From the NCBI RefSeq assembly GCF_003386165.1, contig NZ_QRDV01000001.1, positions 62,001-126,000 of the forward strand: DNA of 64,000 nt. The letters are read 5' to 3'. This DNA comes from Winogradskyella eximia (GTDB lineage: Bacteria; Bacteroidota; Bacteroidia; Flavobacteriales; Flavobacteriaceae). Below the pieces are notes generated by a model. The model was not told the origin of the DNA and made no database searches. It saw only the letters and a program-made list of their open reading frames with translations. Of this stretch, positions 36,487-46,020 are shown in pieces (position 1 is the first letter of the stretch; every line of letters starts with the position of its first letter). Position numbers and translations under genes: made by a program.

Positions 36487-37517
36487 GACGTAAACTGATA
36501 ATCGGGAAAAGCTTTTAAAACCTCATCAAAAGCAGCAAAAACATCCTTAGAATCGTCACTAGTCACCATTTTCATTCTATATTCTTTAAAGTGCGGAATG
36601 CCTTTAAAATAGTTAGTGTAATGTCTTCTCGTTTCAAAAACACCTAATATTTCACCTTTCCAATCAATTGCCATTTGAAGATGACGTCTTGCGGCTTCAA
36701 CACGTGCTGCTAATGAAATAGGTGCTAGATGTTCACCAGTTTCAAAAAAGTGCTTTACTTGCTTAAAAAACCATGGGTTTCCTATAGATGCCCTTCCAAT
36801 CATTGCTCCATCTAAGCCATAAGAATCTCGCATTAGCATGGCTTTTTCTGGTGTATCTACATCACCATTACCAAATACAGGAATATGCATCCTCGGATTA
36901 TTCTTCACTTCTGCAATCGGCTTCCAATCAGCTTCACCCTTATACATCTGAGCTCTGGTTCTACCATGTATAGAAATCGCTTTACAACCTACATCTTGTA
37001 AACGTTCTGCAACCTCAACAATTTTTATAGAATCATGATCCCAACCCAAACGTGTTTTCACTGTAACAGGCAAATTAGTACGCTTTACCATTTCGGCAGT
37101 GAGTTGTTCCATTAAACAGATATCTTTTAATATACCTGCTCCTGCTCCTTTTGAGACTACCTTTTTAACCGGACAACCAAAATTAATATCTATAATATCT
37201 GGATTTGATTTTTCTACGATATCAATAGTTTGCAACATGCTTTCCATATTGGCACCAAAAATCTGAATCCCAACTGGTCTTTCTTTTTCGTAGATATCTA
37301 ATTTCATAACACTTTTTGCCGCATTACGAATTAAACCCTCACTACTTACAAACTCGGTATACACCACATCTGCACCTTGTTCTTTACAAAGTGCTCTAAA
37401 TGGTGGATCGCTGACGTCTTCCATAGGTGCTAAAAGCAATGGAAAGTCTGGTAATTCTATGTCGCCTATTTTAACCAAGAGTTCTAATTTTGGTGCAAAA
37501 TTAAGGTTTTTATTCAT
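36483..37517 (-). CDS. dusB: tRNA-dihydrouridine synthase
   Basis: The 344-residue TIM-barrel flavoprotein has LLAPMEDVSDPPFRALC, VVYTEFVSSEG, DINFGCPVKKVVSKGAGAGIL (active-site Cys), VTVKTRLGWD, ISIHGRTRAQMYKGEADW, and the FMN-phosphate motif FGNGDVDTPE. It reduces uridine to dihydrouridine in tRNA D-loops. The DusB subgroup call is by overall resemblance. Confidence 0.93.
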   Translation of the reverse strand: MNKNLNFAPKLELLVKIGDIELPDFPLLLAPMEDVSDPPFRALCKEQGADVVYTEFVSSEGLIRNAAKSVMKLDIYEKERPVGIQIFGANMESMLQTIDIVEKSNPDIIDINFGCPVKKVVSKGAGAGILKDICLMEQLTAEMVKRTNLPVTVKTRLGWDHDSIKIVEVAERLQDVGCKAISIHGRTRAQMYKGEADWKPIAEVKNNPRMHIPVFGNGDVDTPEKAMLMRDSYGLDGAMIGRASIGNPWFFKQVKHFFETGEHLAPISLAARVEAARRHLQMAIDWKGEILGVFETRRHYTNYFKGIPHFKEYRMKMVTSDDSKDVFAAFDEVLKAFPDYQFTS

Positions 37518-37556
37518 TAGTTTCTTAAAATGTATATTTACACCAAAATCTTAAAT

Positions 37557-38090
37557 ATGAAAAAGAGCCTGCTTTTACCTTTAATAACTTTTATATTACT
37601 TTCAAGCTGCAGTGCCATAGACGAGTTAACCAAATTTGATTTAGATTATCAAACTAATTTTTCTGTTGCATCAACAACATTGATAAACACTCCTTTTAAT
37701 CTTTTTACTCCAGATATTACAACGGATTCTGAATCTTCATTTGAAATTAACAACACACATAAAGACTTAATTGAAAGTATTAAACTAAAGCGAATAAAAC
37801 TTACAATTAATTCTCCAGACGATGGTAATTTTAATTTTTTGAAGGAAATTCATGTATATATTGAGGCAGAAGATATTGATGAAGTTGAAATTGCAAATAT
37901 CTATGATTTAGAAAACACAAATTCAAACACTCTAGAATTGGATATTCTAGGTGAAGAATTAAAAGCATACATTAAAAAAGATAATTTTAATCTGCGTGTT
38001 AGAACTGTTACAGATGAAACTATTAACGAAACACATGATATTACAATAGACACAACATTTAGAGTAGATGCCGAAATATTAGGTGTTTAA
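37557..38090 (+). CDS. Small lipoprotein of unknown function
   Basis: I choose the ATG at 37557 (MKKSLLLPLITFILLSSC), since it begins a clean lipoprotein signal; the longer frame from 37530 adds nine residues before it. The mature part is about 160 residues, beta-rich and acidic, with SIKLKRIKLTINSPDDGNFNFLKEIHVYIEA and a C-terminal strand-rich half (NFNLRVRTVTDETINETHDITID). The pattern resembles periplasmic or surface lipoproteins with an immunoglobulin-like fold, but I recognise no family. It diverges from dusB and ends at a strong terminator. Confidence 0.8.
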   Translation: MKKSLLLPLITFILLSSCSAIDELTKFDLDYQTNFSVASTTLINTPFNLFTPDITTDSESSFEINNTHKDLIESIKLKRIKLTINSPDDGNFNFLKEIHVYIEAEDIDEVEIANIYDLENTNSNTLELDILGEELKAYIKKDNFNLRVRTVTDETINETHDITIDTTFRVDAEILGV

Positions 38091-38130
38091 TTCTTTATGA
38101 TTTTTAAACGATCAAACGTTTTATAAAACA

Positions 38131-38164
38131 AAAAAAGCCTTTACAAATTGTAAAGGCTTTTTTA
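38131..38164. terminator. Bidirectional terminator between convergent lipoprotein genes
   Basis: AGCCTTTACA and TGTAAAGGCT form a perfect 10-bp stem around an AAT loop, flanked by A6 and T6 tracts, so it works on both strands. Confidence 0.88.
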
Positions 38165-38182
38165 ATTATTTTATGATGTAAC

Positions 38183-38866
38183 TTAATCGAATGTCATAGG
38201 TAATTTAAACTGCCCTTCAGTAATTTCTATAACATCAGTTGGATTTTCTGTATTATATAATTTTAAAGAGAAGTTTCCTTCTAGTAACTGACTTATTTCT
38301 ATGGTTTGTGCACCAAAAATTACGTTAGTATTTGTAGAGCTTGTAATTTCAAAATTACTCCCGCTTTGATCTCCACCTAAGGTTGAGTACCATTCTTCTA
38401 CTGTAGAATCTGGAGAATAAGAAACACTTATATCACCAGTAGAACCATTTACTACATTATCGCTTATAGCATAATCATAAGAACTTATAGGAAAAGCATC
38501 GTTGAACATTTGTGCTGCAGAATCTTCTGAACCACATAAATACATACGAATGAAATCAAAACTCATATTTGGTCTTGCTTCATTATCAAAATTAGGATAA
38601 ACACCTATAGCGTAATTTAACCCACCATTATCTGGATAGTAAGCACAAGTTGTTGTAATTGAGTTCCCAGAGAATAACAATGAGTAATCTAATGTTGTTG
38701 CCGTTTCTTTTTGTCCGTATACAAATGGCTCACCATTTATCTTTCCAGAAATAAAATATAAATAATCATCATTATTTACATCTGATTCTGAATTAGAATC
38801 GTCACTGCTACAAGCAGAAAACATAAGAGTAGCTAATAAAAGTGTTAAAATTGATAGTTTTTTCAA
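38183..38866 (-). CDS. Lipoprotein of unknown function
   Basis: The 227-residue protein has lipobox LMFSAC (Cys about 19) and a Ser/Asp-rich linker (SSDDSNSESDVNNDD). The beta-rich domain opens YLYFISGKINGEPFVYG, a start seen in several small Bacteroidetes lipoprotein families, and shows TTTCAYYPDNGG and FEITSSTNTNVIFGA. No catalytic motif is recognisable. It is probably envelope-anchored, single-gene, and convergent with the preceding lipoprotein. Confidence 0.8.
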   Translation of the reverse strand: MKKLSILTLLLATLMFSACSSDDSNSESDVNNDDYLYFISGKINGEPFVYGQKETATTLDYSLLFSGNSITTTCAYYPDNGGLNYAIGVYPNFDNEARPNMSFDFIRMYLCGSEDSAAQMFNDAFPISSYDYAISDNVVNGSTGDISVSYSPDSTVEEWYSTLGGDQSGSNFEITSSTNTNVIFGAQTIEISQLLEGNFSLKLYNTENPTDVIEITEGQFKLPMTFD

Positions 38867-38997
38867 AGTAGAATTGTTTTTATGTTGGGAGTAAAAGTAC
38901 GTTATCTTTATTAAAAACCTAATTTATAATAAATTAACTAATATTATACTCACCTCTACTTTTGTATATAATTTACAACTCTATCAATGCCGTATAT

Positions 38998-39060
38998 ATG
39001 GCAAGATTAAAGTTATTAGTAAAACAAATGCTTCCTAGGCCTCCTAAAACTGTACCTTAG
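38998..39060 (+). CDS. Possible 20-residue small protein in the gap upstream of the M28 gene end
   Basis: ATG at 38998 opens a 20-codon frame (MARLKLLVKQMLPRPPKTVP) ending in TAG. It is basic and proline-tailed. A TACTTTTG box (TAnnTTTG type) lies 34 bp upstream, in the right place for a short-leader transcript, although no protein gene on this strand follows for 1.4 kb. The frame overlaps the 3' end of the convergent M28 gene by 17 bp. The evidence is thin and the frame may be accidental. Confidence 0.2.
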   Translation: MARLKLLVKQMLPRPPKTVP

Positions 39061-40288
39061 TATCAATTGTTTCCTCTCCACGTTTCACCGTAATAGCAGC
39101 TTCATCTCCGTTATCAAAAACAGATAAAGCACGCATATAACTCATCATATCAGTAATAGTACTATCCCCTAGTATAAGAACCACATCACCTTTTTGTAAA
39201 CCAGCAGCAAATGCAGGAGTATCTTCTCTTGTACCATCAATCCGCATGCCTTTTCCATCATATAGATAATCTGGAACAACACCTAATCCTACTTTAAAAC
39301 GCGGTGTTTCTTCGCTTTCATTTTTTGTTTTTCTGAAGGCTAATTCACCATTATCGTCTAAATCATTTATAATATCATAGATGTAATCTGAAATTAAATT
39401 CATGCCTTCATAATTCAATTTTTCGGCATCATCTCCAGGTTTGTGGTAATCTTCATGCTGACCTGTGAAGAAGTGCAATACTGGAATATCTATTAAATAG
39501 AAAGACGTATGATCACTTGGGCCTACTCCACTTTCGTTTTCAACAATTTTAAATTTATCGTTGTTGGCTTTCAAGGTTTGCTTAAACATTGGCGATGTTC
39601 CTGTACCGTAAACAGCCAAGGTACTATCGGCTTTCATTCTGCCAACCATGTCCATATTTATCATGTAATTGATAGATGCTGCATCAATAGTTGGGTTTTT
39701 AGAAAAATAATTAGAGCCTAATAATCCCATTTCTTCACCCGAAAACGCTAGAAACAAGTAGTTGTTTTTATCTTTAATTTCAGACTGGTCATTTTTTACT
39801 TTTAATCTACTCGCTAAATTTAGCATCACAGCTACTCCACTCGCATTATCATCTGCTCCATTATGTACGGCTTTATCTTCACCACGATATAAAGATCCTT
39901 CCCCTCCAAAACCTAAATGGTCGTAATGTGCTCCAATAACAATGGTTGTTTTTGCATTATTATCTATAAAACCAATGACATTGTGCCCAGTTATAGTACT
40001 ATCTGCGTTAGTGGTAAATACAACTTCGCTATGTGGATCTGTTTTAGGCTTAAAAGAAAAAGATTGTAAAAAACCTTCTGTTCCTTTTGGCTGAACTCCA
40101 ATTTCTTTAAAACGTTTTATAAGATATTCTGACGCTAAAACCTCCCCTTCTGTTCCAGTTTGGCGACCTTCTAATTTATCGTCAGCTAAAAATGTAACAT
40201 CGTCTTTAATATTGTTTTCTAAAATTTTAGATTCATTTTTACATGATAGAAAGCCTATTAAAACTAATAAAATCAATACTTTTTTCAT
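39044..40288 (-). CDS. M28-family aminopeptidase with C-terminal PDZ domain, lipoprotein
   Basis: The 414-residue protein has lipobox GFLSC (Cys about 16). The M28 zinc-peptidase domain shows GAHYDHLGFG, VHNGADDNASGVAVML, LAFSGEEMGLLGSNYF, NMDMVGRM, and the last zinc His in FFTGQHEDYHKPGDD. A PDZ domain follows (about 325-414, AFAAGLQKGDVVLILGDSTI). It is predicted to trim N-terminal residues of peptides in the envelope. The protein is a single-gene unit. Confidence 0.92.
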   Translation of the reverse strand: MKKVLILLVLIGFLSCKNESKILENNIKDDVTFLADDKLEGRQTGTEGEVLASEYLIKRFKEIGVQPKGTEGFLQSFSFKPKTDPHSEVVFTTNADSTITGHNVIGFIDNNAKTTIVIGAHYDHLGFGGEGSLYRGEDKAVHNGADDNASGVAVMLNLASRLKVKNDQSEIKDKNNYLFLAFSGEEMGLLGSNYFSKNPTIDAASINYMINMDMVGRMKADSTLAVYGTGTSPMFKQTLKANNDKFKIVENESGVGPSDHTSFYLIDIPVLHFFTGQHEDYHKPGDDAEKLNYEGMNLISDYIYDIINDLDDNGELAFRKTKNESEETPRFKVGLGVVPDYLYDGKGMRIDGTREDTPAFAAGLQKGDVVLILGDSTITDMMSYMRALSVFDNGDEAAITVKRGEETIDTKVQF

Positions 40289-40439
40289 TTCGAAATCTAT
40301 TTTTAAATTTTTCTTAGAAACGTATTTTACAAGTAACTACTGAAATATTTATCAGAAGTATTTGGTGGTACATTTCATCTTTAAGTCTTACTTTTACGCA
40401 AAATTAGGCATTAAATGCCACTTATTATAATACTTTACT

Positions 40440-41543
40440 ATGAACAGAATAATCGCTATTTTAATTCTACTCGTTACCTTTTCATCTTGTAAAAATGACG
40501 CTTCAAAAACCACAGATGCTAGCGCAGGTGCTACGAAGAAATATGATACATTAATCTATCCTGAAGAAACACATTTTAAATCCATAAGACAAGTCACTTA
40601 TGGTGGTGATAATGCAGAAGCCTATTGGAGTTTTGATGATAAGCAATTAGTATTTCAATCTAATAACGCGAAATGGAATGTTGGTTGCGATCAAATGTTT
40701 TTAATGAATGCTAACGAAACCTTTACAGATAGTATTGCTCCACCTATGATAAGTACAGGAAAAGGTAGAACTACTTGTGCTTATTTCTTGCCAGATAACA
40801 AACATATTATTTATGCTTCTACACATCTTGGAGGTGAGGAGTGTCCTGATACTCCACTTAGAAAAAACGGAAAATACATTTGGCCTATTTATGATACCTA
40901 CGATATTTTTGTTGCTGATTTAGAAGGAAATATTGTAAACCAATTAACTAACGAAGTGGGTTACGATGCAGAACCAACGGTATCACCAAAGGGTGATAAA
41001 ATTGTATTTACTTCAACTAGAAGTGGTGATTTAGAATTGTACACCATGAATATTGATGGTTCTGATGTAAAACAAATTACCCATGAATTGGGTTATGATG
41101 GAGGTGCATTCTTTTCTCCAGATGGTAGTAAATTAATCTTCCGTTCATCACGTCCTAAAACTGAGCAAGAAATAAAAGAATACAAAGACCTATTGGCCGA
41201 AGGTTTAGTTGAACCAACGGATATGGAACTTTATATTTGTAATGCTGATGGCTCTGAATTAAGACAATTAACCGATTTGGGTAATGCCAATTGGAGTCCA
41301 TTTTTTCACCCTTCTGGCGAGAAAATTTTATTCTCTTCTAATTTTGAAGCAGAACGTGGTTTTCCTTTCAATTTATATTTAATTGATATTGATGGAAAGA
41401 ATTTAAAACGAGTAACACATGGCGAAACGTTTGATGCCTTTCCTGTGTTTTCTAATGATGGTAAATATTTAGCGTTTTCTTCTAATAGAAATAATGGTGG
41501 AGGACGTGATACTAACTTGTTTATTGCTGAGTGGCAAGATTAA
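40440..41543 (+). CDS. TolB-like beta-propeller lipoprotein (PD40 repeats)
   Basis: The 367-residue protein has lipobox TFSSC (Cys about 17). It contains at least five WD40-like PD40 repeats, e.g. PTVSPKGDKIVFTSTRSGDLELY, FFSPDGSKLIFRSSR, PFFHPSGEKILFSSN and PVFSNDGKYLAFSSNR, forming a six-bladed propeller as in TolB. It probably has a binding role in the periplasm or at the surface. No Tol-Pal genes are nearby, so it should not be called TolB. A near-consensus -7 (TACTTTTA at 40389) with TTG upstream is present. Confidence 0.88.
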   Translation: MNRIIAILILLVTFSSCKNDASKTTDASAGATKKYDTLIYPEETHFKSIRQVTYGGDNAEAYWSFDDKQLVFQSNNAKWNVGCDQMFLMNANETFTDSIAPPMISTGKGRTTCAYFLPDNKHIIYASTHLGGEECPDTPLRKNGKYIWPIYDTYDIFVADLEGNIVNQLTNEVGYDAEPTVSPKGDKIVFTSTRSGDLELYTMNIDGSDVKQITHELGYDGGAFFSPDGSKLIFRSSRPKTEQEIKEYKDLLAEGLVEPTDMELYICNADGSELRQLTDLGNANWSPFFHPSGEKILFSSNFEAERGFPFNLYLIDIDGKNLKRVTHGETFDAFPVFSNDGKYLAFSSNRNNGGGRDTNLFIAEWQD

Positions 41544-41567
41544 CAGCTCTAACTACAGTAAATGTAA

Positions 41568-43985
41568 TTATTGCATGTCTTTTAATCTTTCGCGCTCTTC
41601 TGCACTTGTAGTCCTCTCATTGGTGTTGAGTTTTGTGTTCCCAAATTTATAACGGAAACCAAATTTTACATATCTATTATCAGCATCTACAAACCTAGAA
41701 CTAGATTGATTTAAGTAACTTGTTGTTGTGGAATAATCTTGTTGATTAAACAAATCACTAACAGATAGCGTTATCGTCCCTTTTTTGTCTAATATAGATT
41801 TAGAGATGCTTAACTCTGATACTAATTGATCCTCCATTGTGGTAAAGTATTGTAAATTTTTACTTCCATATACTAACAATAAACTCACATCTAGACTTCT
41901 ATCTTTTAATAAAGAGAACGTATTCATAAGCTCACTATAATTAGACCATTGGTTCTGTTCTACAAACCCTTCTCCAAAATTGGATTCTTCATTGATATTA
42001 AAAAATGACGTTACAAAATAAAGGTTCCATGTATTTGTTGGGTAATAATCAAAAGCAAAATCAAATCCATAATCTATTCTCTTATCTAAATTAGTTGGAG
42101 TAAAAGCAATTACGTTGGTTTCATTATTTTGCCTAGGGAGTTCTGAGAAAGCACCATCATAATCCATATAATAAGCTTCAACTGTAAAATGTTCTAAAAA
42201 ATTAGTTCCAATTTTATAATGATCTCTATATCTAGCGGCTAAATTTGGGTTACCCAATACTACCGTATTTTCATTTATAAAAAAGGTAAATGGATTCAAA
42301 TCCGTAAAATTAGGTCTTTCAATACTGCGTTTATATGTTCCGTAAATACTTACATCTTCTAAAACCTGATAGGACAAACTTACATTAGGAAACCAATTTA
42401 AATAATCTTGAGGATTTGTTTCGTTTAACGTTAGCGACTTGCCATCAATGTTGGTTTGCTCTACTCTAAGGCCAAGACTTAAATCCCACTTGTCCCAAGA
42501 TTTTGTATAGTTAGTGTATGCTGCAAATACATTTTCATCATATGTATAAGCATCTGTATTTGCTGCGTTTATAACCTCTGAACCTCCTAAAATATCTAAT
42601 CTTTTTATATCACTGTCTGTTTTTACATTAGAATATTTTAATCCTACATCAAAATTAGAAGTTTCATTTAACGGTAAACTATAATCTAGCTTACCCAATA
42701 TAATGTTTGTGTTTTGATTCGCTTGAGATTTAAACTCTGAACTCTGAGTAAACACATCATTTTCGTCAAAATTATTAGTGAATACATTTTGATCACGATC
42801 ATAATCATAAATTGTATGATGAGCATTAAATGTTAAGTGAGCACTATTATCAAAATTATGTCTAAAAATTAAATCAGTTCCAATATTATATTTATTATCT
42901 CTAGATAAATTATCTGCTGTAAAACGACGAGAAAAATCCTGATTATTATCAAAAATATTAGTGTTATTTTTAATTTGATATTTAAAATATGGCAAATAAA
43001 GTCCTGTAGTTGTTAAACTCAAAGTGTTCTTATCATTAATAAAATAATCAAAATTAAGATTGAGGTTATGCGTTTCGGACCAAGTGTTTCTATTTACGTT
43101 AGACTTCCAAATTTCATCAATTTGGTCAGAGGTATCAAAAAAATTAACGCCTCGTTCTTCGTCTCTATTAATTTTTTGATTGGTGTAACTGTAATTTAAA
43201 TTAAGATTGACTTTATTGTTTTTAAAATAATGGCTCGTTCCGGCATTATATCTTGGAAAAACACCTTGGTAATAATTTGTAAAAATGTTTCCTCTATAAC
43301 CTGTTATTAAATTCTTACTCATTATAATATTAATAACAGAACCTGAATCGGCATCATAGCTTGCGGGTGGATTTGTGATCACCTCAACAGACTTAATACT
43401 ATTTGCTGGTGCACTTTCTAAAAGTTGAATCAGCTCAGTTGAAGTTAATTGCACTTTACGATTATTGATATAAACCGTTGCTAGTGCACTCTTAATAGTT
43501 ATACCTCCTTCAGTTACAATTACACCAGGTGTATTTTTTAAAACACTTAGTGTAGAACCTTCTGACAACGCTGTATTTTCTACATTAAAAATAAGCCGAT
43601 CTGGCTTACGAGTTATAGTCGGTTTTTTTGCAATAACAGTAACTTCGTCTAAGCTCTCTGGAATTTCATTAAGCTGTATTTTTTTGAGATCTAAATGCCC
43701 TCTTAAAATAATTTTTTGAGAAAATTCTTGAAAACCAATAAAACTAATTTTAAGGAAATATGTAGCTAACGGAATATCATTAACCGTAAAATAACCAACA
43801 TCATCTGTTGATGTTCCTTTTAAAAAGGTACTACCATCTTCAGCTAACAAAACCACATTTGATAACGCAATGGGCTCATTATTTAAGTCTACCACTTGCC
43901 CAGAAACTGATACTTCTTGCGCAAATACGACAAGACTGAGCATGAAAAGAATGACACTTAAAAAATATCGTAGGTTAGTAATCAC
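41568..43985 (-). CDS. TonB-dependent-receptor-like outer-membrane beta-barrel protein
   Basis: I place the start at GTG 43985, because the signal peptide (NLRYFLSVILFMLSLVVFAQ) begins there; the open frame extends to 44102 without signal character. The product of about 805 residues has a carboxypeptidase-regulatory-like domain (VSGQVVDLNNEPIALSNV), a plug-like segment (LNEIPESLDEVTVIAKKPTI, VLKNTPGVIV, VEVITNPPASYDADSGSVINI) and a long barrel. It belongs to the outer-membrane beta-barrel family (PF14905). It has no SusD partner and its ligand is unknown. It diverges from lepA. Confidence 0.88.
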   Translation of the reverse strand: MITNLRYFLSVILFMLSLVVFAQEVSVSGQVVDLNNEPIALSNVVLLAEDGSTFLKGTSTDDVGYFTVNDIPLATYFLKISFIGFQEFSQKIILRGHLDLKKIQLNEIPESLDEVTVIAKKPTITRKPDRLIFNVENTALSEGSTLSVLKNTPGVIVTEGGITIKSALATVYINNRKVQLTSTELIQLLESAPANSIKSVEVITNPPASYDADSGSVINIIMSKNLITGYRGNIFTNYYQGVFPRYNAGTSHYFKNNKVNLNLNYSYTNQKINRDEERGVNFFDTSDQIDEIWKSNVNRNTWSETHNLNLNFDYFINDKNTLSLTTTGLYLPYFKYQIKNNTNIFDNNQDFSRRFTADNLSRDNKYNIGTDLIFRHNFDNSAHLTFNAHHTIYDYDRDQNVFTNNFDENDVFTQSSEFKSQANQNTNIILGKLDYSLPLNETSNFDVGLKYSNVKTDSDIKRLDILGGSEVINAANTDAYTYDENVFAAYTNYTKSWDKWDLSLGLRVEQTNIDGKSLTLNETNPQDYLNWFPNVSLSYQVLEDVSIYGTYKRSIERPNFTDLNPFTFFINENTVVLGNPNLAARYRDHYKIGTNFLEHFTVEAYYMDYDGAFSELPRQNNETNVIAFTPTNLDKRIDYGFDFAFDYYPTNTWNLYFVTSFFNINEESNFGEGFVEQNQWSNYSELMNTFSLLKDRSLDVSLLLVYGSKNLQYFTTMEDQLVSELSISKSILDKKGTITLSVSDLFNQQDYSTTTSYLNQSSSRFVDADNRYVKFGFRYKFGNTKLNTNERTTSAEERERLKDMQ

Positions 43986-44103
43986 TAAATTAGGTTTATA
44001 TTGCAAGATATGAATTGTTTTTAACTTGTCACTGTGGTTTTTCCGCAGTAAAGGCGTTTTTATAAAACAAATTTTTAGATACACTAATGCGCAAGAAATC
44101 AAT

Positions 44104-44111
44104 TATATTTG
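44104..44111 (+). promoter_or_regulatory. Candidate -7 box of lepA
   Basis: TATATTTG matches TAnnTTTG 52 bp upstream of the lepA ATG. No TTG at ideal -33 spacing is visible. Confidence 0.4.
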
Positions 44112-44162
44112 CAAATTACATATTGAACTGATACAATTAAGTTCATTGCCTTAGAAAAAGAC

Positions 44163-45959
44163 ATGAAGAACATACGTAATTTTTGCATTATTGCACATAT
44201 TGACCACGGGAAAAGTACATTAGCTGATCGCTTATTAGACGTTACAGGTTCCGTAACTGCTCGCGAACAACAAGCACAACTTTTGGATAGTATGGATTTG
44301 GAACGCGAACGTGGTATTACCATAAAATCGCATGCGATACAAATGGATTATGAATATGAAGGTGAAAAATATGTTCTTAATCTTATAGATACTCCTGGCC
44401 ATGTTGACTTCTCTTATGAAGTATCACGTTCTATTGCTGCCTGTGAAGGAGCCTTGTTGATTGTAGATGCAGCGCAAAGTATCCAAGCACAAACTATTTC
44501 TAATTTATACTTAGCACTAGAGAATGATTTAGAGATTATTCCGGTATTAAATAAAGTTGATTTACCAAGTGCAAATCCTGAGGAAGTTACAGACGATATT
44601 GTTGATCTTTTAGGTTGTAAACCAGAAGAAGTAATTCATGCCAGTGGAAAAACAGGTTTTGGAGTTGAAAATATTTTAAAAGCTATTATTGAACGCATTC
44701 CTGCGCCAAAAGGCAACGTAGATGAACCACTTCAAGCCTTAATTTTCGATTCTGTTTATAATACGTTTAGAGGTATTGAAACGTATTTTAGGGTTTTTAA
44801 TGGGGAAATTAAAAAAGGCCAGAAAATTAAATTCGTGGCTACAGGTAAAGAATATTTTGCAGATGAAGTTGGGACTTTAAAACTAACTCAAGTAGCAAAA
44901 CAAAGTGTAAAAGCTGGTGATGTTGGCTATTTAATTACAGGTATAAAAACAGCTAAAGAAGTAAAAGTTGGTGATACCATTACAGATTTTGCCAACCCAA
45001 CAACAAATATTATTGAAGGTTTTGAAGATGTAAAACCGATGGTTTTTGCAGGTATATATCCTGTAGATACTGAAGATTACGAAGAACTTAGAAACTCAAT
45101 GGAAAAACTGCAGCTTAATGATGCATCCTTAGTATTTCAACCAGAAAGTTCTGCTGCTTTAGGTTTTGGTTTTCGTTGTGGATTCTTAGGAATGTTGCAC
45201 ATGGAAATTATCCAAGAACGTTTGGAGCGTGAATTTGATATGACTGTAATTACAACGGTTCCTAACGTGTCTTACCATGCTTATACCAATAAAAATCCTG
45301 ATGTTGCTTTTATTGTAAACAATCCTAGTGATTTACCAGAGCCAACAACCGTAAATCGTGTTGAAGAGCCATTTATTAAAGCAACTATAATTACCAAGGC
45401 TGATTTTGTTGGTAACGTTATGAGTCTGTGTATAGAAAAACGTGGAATGATTGTTAATCAGACCTACTTAACGACAGAACGTGTAGAATTGATTTTTGAA
45501 ATGCCATTAGCCGAAATTGTTTTTGATTTTTATGATCGTTTAAAAACAGTATCTAAAGGTTATGCTTCTTTCGATTATCATCCAATAGGTATGAGAGCTT
45601 CTAAATTAGTACGATTAGATGTCTTATTAAATGCACAACCTGTAGATGCCCTTTCAGCCTTAATACATGCAGACAACGCGCATAACATTGGTAAAAAGAT
45701 GTGTGAGAAGTTGAAGGAATTAATTCCAAGACAACAATTTGATATTCCTATTCAGGCTGCAATTGGTGCAAAAATTATTGCTCGTGAAACTGTGAAAGCA
45801 CTTCGTAAAGATGTTACCGCAAAATGTTATGGTGGTGATATTTCTCGTAAACGTAAGTTGCTTGAGAAGCAGAAAAAAGGAAAGAAACGTATGAGACAGG
45901 TAGGTAATGTAGAAATACCTCAACAAGCGTTTATGGCTGTCTTGAAATTGAATGATTAA
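44163..45959 (+). CDS. lepA: Elongation factor 4 (LepA)
   Basis: The 598-residue translational GTPase has G1 [15 protein letters not shown], switch [17 protein letters not shown] and NKVDLPSA. The LepA-specific C-terminal domain has [18 protein letters not shown] and [18 protein letters not shown]. Length and order are canonical. It back-translocates ribosomes and promotes 30S biogenesis. It is transcribed alone, divergent from the barrel-receptor gene. Confidence 0.97.
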   Translation: MKNIRNFCIIAHIDHGKSTLADRLLDVTGSVTAREQQAQLLDSMDLERERGITIKSHAIQMDYEYEGEKYVLNLIDTPGHVDFSYEVSRSIAACEGALLIVDAAQSIQAQTISNLYLALENDLEIIPVLNKVDLPSANPEEVTDDIVDLLGCKPEEVIHASGKTGFGVENILKAIIERIPAPKGNVDEPLQALIFDSVYNTFRGIETYFRVFNGEIKKGQKIKFVATGKEYFADEVGTLKLTQVAKQSVKAGDVGYLITGIKTAKEVKVGDTITDFANPTTNIIEGFEDVKPMVFAGIYPVDTEDYEELRNSMEKLQLNDASLVFQPESSAALGFGFRCGFLGMLHMEIIQERLEREFDMTVITTVPNVSYHAYTNKNPDVAFIVNNPSDLPEPTTVNRVEEPFIKATIITKADFVGNVMSLCIEKRGMIVNQTYLTTERVELIFEMPLAEIVFDFYDRLKTVSKGYASFDYHPIGMRASKLVRLDVLLNAQPVDALSALIHADNAHNIGKKMCEKLKELIPRQQFDIPIQAAIGAKIIARETVKALRKDVTAKCYGGDISRKRKLLEKQKKGKKRMRQVGNVEIPQQAFMAVLKLND

Positions 45960-45972
45960 TTAGATTATTAGT

Positions 45973-46020
45973 ATACTTTAGTTTATCTGAATAACAAATA
46001 CAAGAGATAAACTAAAGTAT
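45973..46020. repeat. Perfect 16-bp inverted repeat after lepA
   Basis: ATACTTTAGTTTATCT (45973-45988) and its exact complement (46005-46020) are separated by 16 bases. The structure lies between lepA and the convergent membrane-protein gene and includes the last codons and stop of the latter. It probably acts as a shared terminator or mRNA-end hairpin, though there is no long T run. Confidence 0.55.

Noticed and set aside
40440..41543. True TolB of the Tol-Pal system
   Set aside because: The PD40 propeller is similar, but it is a lipoprotein without TolQ, TolR, TolA or Pal neighbours.
43986..44102. N-terminal extension of the barrel receptor to 44102
   Set aside because: The extra 39 residues precede the signal peptide, lack signal character and overlap the lepA promoter region; GTG 43985 gives a proper signal peptide.
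44099..44323. 74-codon minus-strand frame opposite the start of lepA
   Set aside because: It is a shadow of the highly conserved LepA G-domain coding sequence, with no independent support.
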